A DNA stretch of 7,291 nt, from contig CALYRA010000049.1 of assembly GCA_945292135.1 (NCBI GenBank), forward strand, positions 1 through 7,291, written 5' to 3'. Below, one piece after another: positions 1 to 7,250 of the stretch. The notes below the pieces were generated by a model. That model worked only from the letters and a program-made list of their open reading frames with translations, ran no database searches and was not told where the DNA came from. Position 1 is the stretch's first letter. The number at the start of each line of letters is the position of its first letter. The DNA is from an uncultured Dysgonomonas sp. GTDB taxonomy: Bacteria; Bacteroidota; Bacteroidia; Bacteroidales; Dysgonomonadaceae. A program made the position numbers and the translations under genes.

Positions 1-1576
1 CTGAGACCTTGTTTATCCAAGGCATCGCTACAGCATTACCGCTAATAATGATTACTCCCAGATTTTTATTTACTTTGGCAAGTTCGTTTATTAAATCTTC
101 TTGTCCGAAAGGCAGACTGTAATCAATACGGTCGCCGCCTTCACAATCCTGCTGATAGTTTTTGTTCAACCCTCCAATCAATAATACCAGATCGACGTCT
201 TTTGCCAATCTTACCGCTTCTGCCCTTAACGAATCGGTATTGTATGGAGAAGGTTCGAACTTATCATAAACAGAAGGCCCTGAGCCATAACCCATAGTAT
301 AAGTAACATTTTCCTTACCATATTTGGCTATAATACCGTTTAATGGAGAAATTTCATTTTTAGGTTTCAATTCAGACGATCCACCACCCGGAGTTAACGA
401 ACGTGAAGCATTTTCGCCTACCACCAATATTTTTTTATATTTGCCTACCGGAATAGGGAAAAAATTGTTTTCATTCTTGAGTAGTACGATACCACTTTCG
501 GCTATTTTACGGGCGACGGAAGCATGTTCAGGTGTTGCAAAGCTTCCATAAGGGCGGAGACGATTCATATTTGTACGGAAAGTGAGACGTAATACGCGTC
601 TTACTTTATCATCAAGGGTGGATACCGGCAATTCTCCTGTCTTGATAGCTTCAAGATAAGGGTTCGCCAGATAGTAATTATTGTATGCGAAGCTTTCGCC
701 CCATGTCAAACCATTTGTCCACGTTCCCATTTCTATATCAAGTCCGTAAAGAGCTGATTCGCGTGTCGAATGCGCGCTGCCCCAGTCGGTAACAACGACA
801 CCGTCAAATCCCCATTCACCTTTTAATATCTTATTGGTCAGTAGTTCGTGATGCGTACAATGCTGACCTCTGAATTTATTATAAGAACCCATTATCGCCC
901 ACGCTCCGCCTTCTGTCACTCCCGCCTTGAATGCAGGCAGGTAAATTTCATATAAAGCGCGGTCACTTGCTTCTACATTTATTTGGTTACGCCATAATTC
1001 CTGATTGTTCAATGCAAAATGTTTGAGCGTGGCAGCTACACCGTTTTTTTGAACTCCTTTGATATAAGGTACTACCATTTTAGAAGTCAAGAACGGGTCT
1101 TCACCCATGTATTCGAAGTTACGTCCGTTGAATGGAGTACGATATATATTCACGCCCGGACCTAATATCATGTCTTTTTTACGAAAACGAGCTTCTTCAC
1201 CCAATGCTTTACCATAGATGGCAGATAATTCGGGATCAAAAGTTGCGGCAAGGCAGGTTAACGCAGGAAAAGCCGTGCACGAATCGTTTGTCCAACCGGC
1301 ATGTGCCCATGTATCCCAGTCAATTTCCATTCGGACGCCATGAGGTCCGTCGCTCATCCATATTTCGGGTATTCCTAAGCGTGGAACTCCGGGGGTACTG
1401 AATTTTGACTGCGCATGTATCATTGCTATTTTTTCTTCAAGAGTCATTCTTGATAATGCGTCTTCTATCCTTGATTCGATCGGTTTACTATCGTCCAGAT
1501 ATACGGGAACCGTTTCTTGCGCATTGATTTGTAGCGACAATAAATAAATTAGTCCGCTTAATATTAGTTTTTTCAT
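1..1576 (-). CDS. GH3 family beta-glycosidase (beta-glucosidase/xylosidase-like), secreted; C-terminus beyond the left edge
   Basis: This is an open frame of 525 codons with no stop before the window edge, so the protein's C-terminus is missing. The ATG at 1576 follows an A-rich leader and begins a signal peptide (MKK, then a hydrophobic stretch) ending in INA|Q at residues 19/20, so export to the periplasm is predicted; no lipobox Cys is seen. Residues about 35-340 form the GH3 N-terminal barrel: MSDGPHGVR (residues 74-82, substrate-binding D76), GRNFEYMGEDPF (151-162), KHF (185-187) and VVTDWGS (261-267), whose D264 is the expected nucleophile. The second alpha/beta domain starts near 355 (ESGIVLLKNE). 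E479 in CEGGDR fits the E-G-x-D-R acid/base position. GH3 enzymes are retaining exo-beta-glycosidases; beta-glucosidase is the commonest activity, but beta-xylosidase is possible. No PA14 insert is seen in the visible part. The gene starts 22 bases after the GH95 stop, so it is probably co-transcribed. Family assignment is firm; the substrate is inference. Confidence 0.93.
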   Translation of the reverse strand, partial: MKKLILSGLIYLLSLQINAQETVPVYLDDSKPIESRIEDALSRMTLEEKIAMIHAQSKFSTPGVPRLGIPEIWMSDGPHGVRMEIDWDTWAHAGWTNDSCTAFPALTCLAATFDPELSAIYGKALGEEARFRKKDMILGPGVNIYRTPFNGRNFEYMGEDPFLTSKMVVPYIKGVQKNGVAATLKHFALNNQELWRNQINVEASDRALYEIYLPAFKAGVTEGGAWAIMGSYNKFRGQHCTHHELLTNKILKGEWGFDGVVVTDWGSAHSTRESALYGLDIEMGTWTNGLTWGESFAYNNYYLANPYLEAIKTGELPVSTLDDKVRRVLRLTFRTNMNRLRPYGSFATPEHASVARKIAESGIVLLKNENNFFPIPVGKYKKILVVGENASRSLTPGGGSSELKPKNEISPLNGIIAKYGKENVTYTMGYGSGPSVYDKFEPSPYNTDSLRAEAVRLAKDVDLVLLIGGLNKNYQQDCEGGDRIDYSLPFGQEDLINELAKVNKNLGVIIISGNAVAMPWINKVS

Positions 1577-1598
1577 GATTTTATAGGGTTTATAATTT

Positions 1599-3962
1599 TT
1601 AGTAGCTTAGTTTAATTGTACAGCATTCTCCCTTTGCGAGGTTAATAGAGATAAATTCATCATCTTCTTTATAATTAAAGAAATTTTCCATTTTCACTTT
1701 CATACGTTCCGGTTTCTTTATCTTAAATGTATTTGTCGATGAGGCTTGTATAGATAGATTTGTGAGAGTACTGTTTTTCCATGCGAAAGAAACTTCAGCG
1801 CCACCACGTACTTTGAATCCCTTAACTTCTCCCTCGTTCCATTCCTGAGGTAAAGCCGGAAGAAACTCGATATATCCTGCATGGCTCTGTACAAGCATTT
1901 CCATGATCCCGGATGACCCTCCGAAGTTTCCGTCAATCTGCATAGGTGGATGCGCGCTGAAAAGATTGGGATAAGTACCCCGTCCCGTTCCCGCGGGTTT
2001 AAGCAAATCGCCTATTAGCTTAAAAGCCCTGTCACCATCTTTTAATCGTGCCCAAAAGGATATTTTCCATGCCATAGACCAACCGGTCGATTCATCAACT
2101 CTCCGTTCCAGAGTTGTTTTGGCGGCTTGCATCAATTCGGGAGTTTTGTCATAAGTCATTTCATAACCCGGATACAAACCATATAATGGCGATACGTGTC
2201 GGTGATGTAACTCATATTCTTCATAATCTTTTAACCACTCCATCACCTGTCCATATTTTCCGATAGAGGTAGGTGCTAATCTGGCTCTTTTTGCCGCAAG
2301 TTCGTCAGCCCATTGTTTATCAGTATTCAAAATGTTTGCGGCATTGATTACATTCGTAAAAAGTTCACGGATGATTTGATTATCCATTGTCGATCCCGCG
2401 CAGATACTCACTATATCACCATTATCTGTCCGATAGCTATTTTCCGGCGAAGTAGTCGGGGCTGTTACCAGATAACCATTTTCGGGATTTTCAATAAGCA
2501 TATCAGAGAAAAACAAGGCTGAACCTTTCATTATCGGATATACTGAACGAAGATATGTTGTATCGCAAGTATAGGCATAATGTTCCCAAAGATGTTGGCA
2601 CAACCATGCTCCCCCCGTATTTGTCGCTCCCCATGAAGGGTCTTCGGATGGAGAAGTGAATCCCCATACATTACCAAGAATATGCGTAACCCAACCACGG
2701 CTGTTATAATAAATACGGGCTGTTTTACTACCCGGTTCGGTCAATGATTTTATATACTCTATCAGGGGACGATGCAACTCCGACAAATTACCAACTTCAG
2801 CCCCCCAAAAATTCATCTGCAAATTAATATTCAAGTGATAATCTCCATTCCATGGCGTAGAAATTTGCGACGCCCACAATCCCTGTAAATTTGGAGGCAG
2901 ACCTCCTTCACGTGTCGAACTGATAAGCAGGTAACGCCCATACTGCATATAAAGTGCCGCTAAATCATTATCGCTACGATCCTGTTTAAATGCTTCAAGT
3001 CGTTTGTTTATAGGTAATGATGAATTTTTGTTTTTATTTAAAGTGATATCAACTCTGTTGAAAAAGCGTTGGTATAGAGGAATATGCTTTTCTCTTAACT
3101 CTGTAAAATCTTGGCTCGAAGCCGCCAGATAAGAAGATGCCTTTTCTTTCGGATCGCCGTTACGATAGCTGGTCGCCATTGATATTAACAATGTGACTTC
3201 TGTGGCATCCGATACTTCAATAGAATTTTTAAGAGTTTTGATTGAACCATCTTTATTCAAAACCTTCACTCTGCCAAAATAGCGCATTCCATCATTTTTG
3301 ACATTATCTTTCAGTTGTCCTTCAATATCAAGCAAATTATCTTTAGCAGACACGTTAAATAGTTCGTCGCGTTGCATGCTTAGCTTAAATGATAAACTTT
3401 TTGGCTTGCTGGCAGTATATCTCACAACTCCAATATCATCTGAAAAGGAAGTAAAATATTCACGTGTATATGTTATCCCCCCTTTTTTGAATGTTGTAAC
3501 CGAAAGGGCGTTATTCATATCTAATGTGCGTCGGTAGTTTGTTACCTCCGCATCGCTGTCAGGGTAAATAAAATCGGTATAGAGGTTGCCAAAATTCTGA
3601 AAATTACCGTATGCTCCATAATCGGAACTTCCTTTGCCCAGACAGGTAAATGTTTTATATACTAAGTCTTGCGCTTCTTTGTTTTTATTAGTAAAAAGTA
3701 AATGACGTATTTCCTCCAAATGTTTATAAGCATCGGGATTATCAGCATCCTGTTTGTTTCCTGACCAAAGGGATATTTCGTTCAGGACGATTCTATCTTT
3801 CTCTATACCCCCATAAGGCATCATTCCGATTCGCCCATTTCCCAAAGGGATTGACTCTTCCCAAATATCGGCAGGCTTATCAAAATAATATTGCCAAGTG
3901 TTTTGCGCTTTTGAAGCAACCATACTTGTAAGTATAATAAATAGGCAAAATGTTTTTTTCAT
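1599..3962 (-). CDS. GH95 family alpha-L-fucosidase / alpha-L-galactosidase, secreted
   Basis: A complete 787-residue protein, the normal length for GH95, an inverting family that removes terminal alpha-1,2-L-fucose or, in some members, alpha-L-galactose. A signal peptide (residues 1-19, ending SKA|Q) predicts periplasmic location. The N-terminal beta-sandwich (about 22-270) opens with WEESIPLGNGRIG and LNEISLWSG. The catalytic (alpha/alpha)6 domain has NLQGLW (358-363), DYHLNINLQMNFW (374-386), SPEN (505-508), HRHVSPLYGLYPG (587-599) and QIDGNFGG (675-682). By analogy with Bifidobacterium AfcA, E507 would be the general acid and N378/N380 with D677 the base system; all are present, so the enzyme looks active. 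The loop after GWVTH (423-427) reads ILGN rather than the HNTD-like form I recall from many relatives. The ATG at 3962 overlaps the upstream GH3 stop by 4 bases (ATGA), which implies translational coupling; the next gene starts 22 bases after its stop. Fucose versus galactose preference cannot be settled here. Confidence 0.95.
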   Translation of the reverse strand: MKKTFCLFIILTSMVASKAQNTWQYYFDKPADIWEESIPLGNGRIGMMPYGGIEKDRIVLNEISLWSGNKQDADNPDAYKHLEEIRHLLFTNKNKEAQDLVYKTFTCLGKGSSDYGAYGNFQNFGNLYTDFIYPDSDAEVTNYRRTLDMNNALSVTTFKKGGITYTREYFTSFSDDIGVVRYTASKPKSLSFKLSMQRDELFNVSAKDNLLDIEGQLKDNVKNDGMRYFGRVKVLNKDGSIKTLKNSIEVSDATEVTLLISMATSYRNGDPKEKASSYLAASSQDFTELREKHIPLYQRFFNRVDITLNKNKNSSLPINKRLEAFKQDRSDNDLAALYMQYGRYLLISSTREGGLPPNLQGLWASQISTPWNGDYHLNINLQMNFWGAEVGNLSELHRPLIEYIKSLTEPGSKTARIYYNSRGWVTHILGNVWGFTSPSEDPSWGATNTGGAWLCQHLWEHYAYTCDTTYLRSVYPIMKGSALFFSDMLIENPENGYLVTAPTTSPENSYRTDNGDIVSICAGSTMDNQIIRELFTNVINAANILNTDKQWADELAAKRARLAPTSIGKYGQVMEWLKDYEEYELHHRHVSPLYGLYPGYEMTYDKTPELMQAAKTTLERRVDESTGWSMAWKISFWARLKDGDRAFKLIGDLLKPAGTGRGTYPNLFSAHPPMQIDGNFGGSSGIMEMLVQSHAGYIEFLPALPQEWNEGEVKGFKVRGGAEVSFAWKNSTLTNLSIQASSTNTFKIKKPERMKVKMENFFNYKEDDEFISINLAKGECCTIKLSY
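3959..3962 (-). other. ATGA start/stop overlap of the GH3 and GH95 genes
   Basis: On the minus strand the GH3 stop TGA (3961..3959) overlaps the GH95 start ATG (3962..3960). The context is seven A, TG, seven A. No purine-rich Shine-Dalgarno site lies upstream, which is usual in Bacteroidota. The overlap supports termination-reinitiation coupling and a single transcript for both enzymes. The codons ATA AAA AAA TGA also form a classic -1 slippery heptamer, described in the findings. Confidence 0.9.
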
Positions 3963-6145
3963 TTTTTTATTTTCAATTTTGTTCTCAATCTTATATCTTC
4001 AGATGAACTACCTAACATAATATTGACATTACCTGTTTCGACAGCAAATTGATTTGTGTTCTCATCCCAGTATGCGAATGCCTCGGGAGTCAATTTGAAT
4101 TCTATCCGTCTGCTTTCTCCTTTTTTCATCATGATACGTTCAAACCCTTTTAGTTGTTTTACTGGTCGTTGAATTTTAGAATCAGGAAAGCTAACATATA
4201 ATTGGACTACTTCTTCTCCGTCCATCTTACCCTCGTTTTTTATATCTGCGCTAACGGTTACGGTTTGTATTTTATTAATATTTGAAGAAGACAGATTAAT
4301 ATTCGAATATACAAAATCCGAATAACTTAATCCATAACCGAACGGAAATAAAGGTTTATTTTTTGCATACATATATGTACGTCCGTTACGGATGTCATAA
4401 TCCATCATAGGAGGAAGATCCGTAATACATTTTACCCAAGTTTGTGTCGTACGACCTGCGGGATTGTATTTGCCGAAAATTACGTCTGCCAGACCATTTC
4501 CTAATTCCTGACTATTATTTGTAATATGTAATATGGCGGGGATATGTTCTTGCGACCAATTGATTGTGTATGGAAAACTGCTTACAAGTACTAATACACT
4601 GTTAGGGTTAGCTTTATATACAATCTTGACCAAATCTTCCTGTTCGAGCGAAAGGGCTTTTCTGTCTACGGCTTCGCGCCCGTCGCTTGGCACGGGCGAG
4701 TATTTCCATTTCGGATCGGTACCATAGGGATGGTTGCCGACACAGACAATAGCGATATCCGCTTTTTGTGCGGCAATTGTTGCTTTGTCTAACTCATTTG
4801 AAGGCTCGAAGAATATTTCTACATATTCGCCAACAGCGTTTTTTATCCCCTCCAATATCGTAACTGTATAAGGAGGAGTTCCACTGTACCAGTCGAGTAA
4901 CACTTCATTTGCGCGAGGACCTATAACAGCTATCGATTTTATTTTCGACTTATCCAATGGAAGGAGTTGTTTCTCATTTTTAAGAAGTATGACGGATTTG
5001 GCTGTTACTTGGCGAACAAAATCTTTAGTCTTTTCTTGTTTCCAGCCGGCTACCGTATCGGTTACGCCAATTTCGGTATATGGAACTTTTATCTGATCTG
5101 CATCGAGAAATCCTAATTTCAAGGCTACAATGAAATTGCCTTTGATGGCGTTGTCAATATCTTTTTCGGTAAGTAATCCCTTGTTCAAAGCATCGTAAAT
5201 ATAAGGTTTGTAATCGTCAAGAAATTGATCGACAGTAGCTTTAACTATTGCTGCGGCGCCTTCTGTCAGATTAGGAAAGGCTTTGTGTGCTTCGACCAAT
5301 AACTTTAACGCTCCTCCATCTGTACATATAATTCCATTGTTTCCCCACCGATCGCGGGTTATTTGTTTCAGAACAGGGTGGACTGTCATCGCTGTGCCAT
5401 TCCAGCCGTTGTAGGATGCCATAAAAGCTCTTGATCCCCCTTCTGTAATACCTTTATAGAAAGGGTAGGCATAATATTCATGGAAAAGGCGGTTGTCAAA
5501 ATTTGAGGAAGTCGAATCCCGTCCATCTTCATTACTATTCGCCAGAAAATGCTTCATTAAAGAGGCTGCCTTCCAATAACGAGGATTATCACCTTGCAAT
5601 CCTTTGACAAAAGCGACAGTTAATTCCCCTACTAAAAAAGGGTCTTCGCCAAAACTTTCTTCGGTTCGTCCCCAACGTGGATCGCGAGCCAAATCGGCAT
5701 TCGGTGCGCGCATGATCAAACCTCCTTTATTATACTGCGGGTTTTGCACATAATACCGCAGTTCCGTAGCTTCAATATCGGCGACTTGCTTTATCAATTG
5801 CCTGTCCCATGTTGCCCCCAAACCATAAGTTTGAGGAAAAGTAGTTGTGGGATAAGCGTCCGGAATCGCTTCATTATTTACTAATTTGAAGCCACCCCAA
5901 TTACCCTGTCCGCCAAGGGCTAAACCATGTAATCCTTCTGAATGTCCTGTACTTTTTATTCCCAAACGGGGTACTCCGAGGTTGGTAGACAAAGCCTGTA
6001 TTTTTTCGTCAATGGTCATTAATGATAACAGATTGTCAACCCGTTCTTCGTCTGTCAAACCTATATTGTGAAACGGGTAAATATACTGCGCATTCAATGA
6101 CAGAAAACCCGATAGAGCAAGAACAATAAAAACAATCTTCTTCAT
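3959..6145 (-). CDS. GH3 family beta-xylosidase/beta-glucosidase-like enzyme with C-terminal Fn3-like domain, secreted
   Basis: A complete 728-residue protein with a signal peptide (residues 1-19, SLNA|Q). It carries the GH3 N-terminal barrel, the alpha/beta sandwich and a C-terminal fibronectin III-like domain (about 610-715, after PFGYGLSYSDF and including EEVVQLYV and QLKGFER). HSEGLHGL (68-75), RDPRWGR (154-160) and EESFGEDPFL (162-171) place it with the branch holding many xylan 1,4-beta-xylosidases (compare the E-A-L-H-G motif there). KHF is at 198-200. The nucleophile should be D276 in IICTDGGAL, where relatives often have SDCGA or SDW; the acid/base is probably E491 in REAVDR. The length is at the short end for three-domain GH3 enzymes. 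It is the first gene of the enzyme operon, preceded by a 145-base promoter-containing gap after the HTCS gene, and it overlaps the GH95 start by 4 bases. It is only distantly similar to the other GH3 protein here, so the two probably differ in linkage or sugar. Xylosidase is favoured, but glucosidase or arabinofuranosidase is possible. Confidence 0.93.
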   Translation of the reverse strand: MKKIVFIVLALSGFLSLNAQYIYPFHNIGLTDEERVDNLLSLMTIDEKIQALSTNLGVPRLGIKSTGHSEGLHGLALGGQGNWGGFKLVNNEAIPDAYPTTTFPQTYGLGATWDRQLIKQVADIEATELRYYVQNPQYNKGGLIMRAPNADLARDPRWGRTEESFGEDPFLVGELTVAFVKGLQGDNPRYWKAASLMKHFLANSNEDGRDSTSSNFDNRLFHEYYAYPFYKGITEGGSRAFMASYNGWNGTAMTVHPVLKQITRDRWGNNGIICTDGGALKLLVEAHKAFPNLTEGAAAIVKATVDQFLDDYKPYIYDALNKGLLTEKDIDNAIKGNFIVALKLGFLDADQIKVPYTEIGVTDTVAGWKQEKTKDFVRQVTAKSVILLKNEKQLLPLDKSKIKSIAVIGPRANEVLLDWYSGTPPYTVTILEGIKNAVGEYVEIFFEPSNELDKATIAAQKADIAIVCVGNHPYGTDPKWKYSPVPSDGREAVDRKALSLEQEDLVKIVYKANPNSVLVLVSSFPYTINWSQEHIPAILHITNNSQELGNGLADVIFGKYNPAGRTTQTWVKCITDLPPMMDYDIRNGRTYMYAKNKPLFPFGYGLSYSDFVYSNINLSSSNINKIQTVTVSADIKNEGKMDGEEVVQLYVSFPDSKIQRPVKQLKGFERIMMKKGESRRIEFKLTPEAFAYWDENTNQFAVETGNVNIMLGSSSEDIRLRTKLKIKK

Positions 6146-6160
6146 GAATATTAGTCAATA

Positions 6161-6180
6161 AAGTTAAACTTCACAAAGTT
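6161..6180. repeat. Small overlapping inverted repeats at the promoter
   Basis: On the plus strand AAGTT (6161-6165), AACTT (6167-6171) and AAGTT (6176-6180) alternate, giving two 5-base dyads sharing the middle arm, with spacers of 1 and 4 bases. They overlap the candidate -7 box and the expected transcription start. The arms are too short and AT-rich for a terminator; they could be a weak operator or simply local composition. Confidence 0.3.
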
Positions 6181-6200
6181 ATCCGATCACCTTAAACAAA
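6174..6200 (-). promoter_or_regulatory. Candidate Bacteroides-type promoter for the GH3-GH95-GH3 operon
   Basis: The minus strand reads TAACTTTG at 6181..6174, an exact match to the Bacteroidota sigma-ABfr -7 consensus TAnnTTTG. A TTTG at 6200..6197 could serve as the -33 element, but the 15-base gap is shorter than the usual 19 or so, so the -33 contact may be weak and the promoter activator-dependent. Transcription would start near 6167, leaving a leader of about 20 bases before the ATG at 6145. The CCCTATC repeats lie just upstream, where an HTCS activator would be expected to bind. Motif matches are seen directly; function is inferred. Confidence 0.5.
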
Positions 6201-6204
6201 GCCC

Positions 6205-6271
6205 GATAGGGTGTTTCTTAGATAGGGTATAGTCCGTTCACCCAAGGGGCTTATATGTTTATTTGATAGGG
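6205..6271 (-). repeat. Three CCCTATC direct repeats, possible activator (HTCS) binding site
   Basis: The minus strand carries CCCTATC at 6271..6265, 6227..6221 and 6211..6205. The two promoter-proximal copies extend to ATACCCTATC and ACACCCTATC (9 of 10 identical) and start exactly 16 bases apart; the third is 44 bases further upstream. The nearest copy ends four bases before the candidate -33 TTTG. AraC-type DNA-binding domains often recognise direct repeats, and the gene next door encodes one, so these may be its operator. The repeats are certain; their role is inferred. Confidence 0.45.
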
Positions 6272-6290
6272 GCGATATGTTAATTGACCG

Positions 6291-7250
6291 CTATTTGGTA
6301 TTCTGTTTTTTATATTCATTCGGAGCAATACCAAATTCATCTTTAAAATACTTCCTGAAATATTTAGGGTCGTTAAATCCTACCTTATAAGCAATTTCAT
6401 TAACGAACAACTGACTCTTTTCGAGTAAATCGGCGGCGCGTTTCATCCGAATAAATCGTATAAATTCGGAAGGTGTTTTTCCTGTCAATGCCAGTATTTT
6501 TTTATAAAAATACACTCTGCTCATAGCCATTTCCTTACAAAGGTCTTCTACCAGAAATTCGGGATTGTCAATATTTTGTTCAACCAAAGCGACAGCTTTT
6601 TTGACAAATGCTTCATCCATTGAAGTTATTTCAATTTCACTGGGCGATATGTCTATTTTATGTTTAAATTTTTGCTGTATACACCTTTGTTTTTCAACTA
6701 TTTTGGATATTTTCAATGTCAAGAGGTCTATATTAAATGGTTTAGCGATATAATCGTCTGCTCCTGCTTCTATTCCCGAATATCTGTTTTCGTCCGATGA
6801 TTTAGCAGTAAGCAATATAACCGGAATATGCGATGTCCTGACGTCGCCTTTTACTTTGCGGCAAAATTCGTATCCATCCATTTTAGGCATCATCACATCG
6901 CAAAGGATAATATCCGGCAACTGATCCATTACCAGACTGAAAGCCTCCTGACCGTCTTCGGCTGTAATAACCCTGTATGAGTCGAAAAACAATTCTGTAA
7001 TAAAATCACGAAAATCTTCATTGTCATCTACAATAAGCAAGAGTGGGAGATTTGCCTTGTTAGACAGATCAGCATGATTGTCAATCTTTTTTGATATATC
7101 CGTTCCGACCTCTTTTTCAGAGAAATTTGTCGTATCAAGACTATCTAATTTATTAATTTCCAGATTGTCTACAATCGGTATCGTAACGTTGAATACCGAA
7201 CCTTTGTACGGTTCGATTTCTACAATAACTTCACCACAGTGCATTTTCAC
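6291..7250 (-). CDS. C-terminal part of a hybrid two-component system (HTCS) regulator: receiver plus AraC-type DNA-binding domain
   Basis: HTCS proteins fuse a periplasmic sensor, histidine kinase, receiver and AraC-family domain in one inner-membrane protein, and activate PULs on binding a glycan fragment. Here 319 codons remain after an in-frame stop. Numbering from the GTG at 7250, residues 3-25 (MHCGEV to FNVTIP) are the last strands of the kinase ATPase domain, not a natural N-terminus. A Ser/Asp/Lys-rich linker spans about 27-65. The receiver spans about 70-187, with acidic D75/D76, phospho-acceptor D118 (ILCDVMMPKMDGYEF), T148 and K170 (KPF). The AraC helix-turn-helix pair spans about 212-315, ending AYKVGFNDPKYFRKYFKDEFG. 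The GTG is merely the first start codon after the stop; ATG at 7244 is an alternative. If translated alone, the product would lack the sensor and kinase and would need another phosphodonor. The gene is followed by the 145-base gap before the enzyme operon, its likely target. Confidence 0.88.
   Translation of the reverse strand: MKMHCGEVIVEIEPYKGSVFNVTIPIVDNLEINKLDSLDTTNFSEKEVGTDISKKIDNHADLSNKANLPLLLIVDDNEDFRDFITELFFDSYRVITAEDGQEAFSLVMDQLPDIILCDVMMPKMDGYEFCRKVKGDVRTSHIPVILLTAKSSDENRYSGIEAGADDYIAKPFNIDLLTLKISKIVEKQRCIQQKFKHKIDISPSEIEITSMDEAFVKKAVALVEQNIDNPEFLVEDLCKEMAMSRVYFYKKILALTGKTPSEFIRFIRMKRAADLLEKSQLFVNEIAYKVGFNDPKYFRKYFKDEFGIAPNEYKKQNTK

Noticed and set aside
324..551. Plus-strand ORF of 75 codons opposite the partial GH3 gene
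   Set aside because: It lies wholly antisense to a confident GH3 coding frame, and its translation resembles no known protein. The same applies to plus-strand ORFs at 1132-1401, 2313-2522, 3298-3537, 4533-4727, 5886-6071 and 6565-6753.
1577..1598. Separate promoter for the left-hand GH3 gene
   Set aside because: The gap to the GH95 stop is only 22 bases and holds no TAnnTTTG box; co-transcription is simpler.
1718..1936. Minus-strand ORF of 72 codons inside the GH95 gene
   Set aside because: It is in a shifted frame within the conserved GH95 C-terminal region, whose own frame has intact motifs.
6240..6252. CCCAAGGGGC as a terminator hairpin for the HTCS gene
   Set aside because: The arms do not pair properly across the centre and no T-run follows on the minus strand, so no convincing terminator is seen in the gap.
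7242..7250. GTG 7250 or ATG 7244 as the true start of a stand-alone response regulator
   Set aside because: Residues after the start are the tail of a histidine-kinase ATPase domain, and the frame continues upstream through the G2 box. The ORF is the remainder of a larger HTCS, not a natural gene start.
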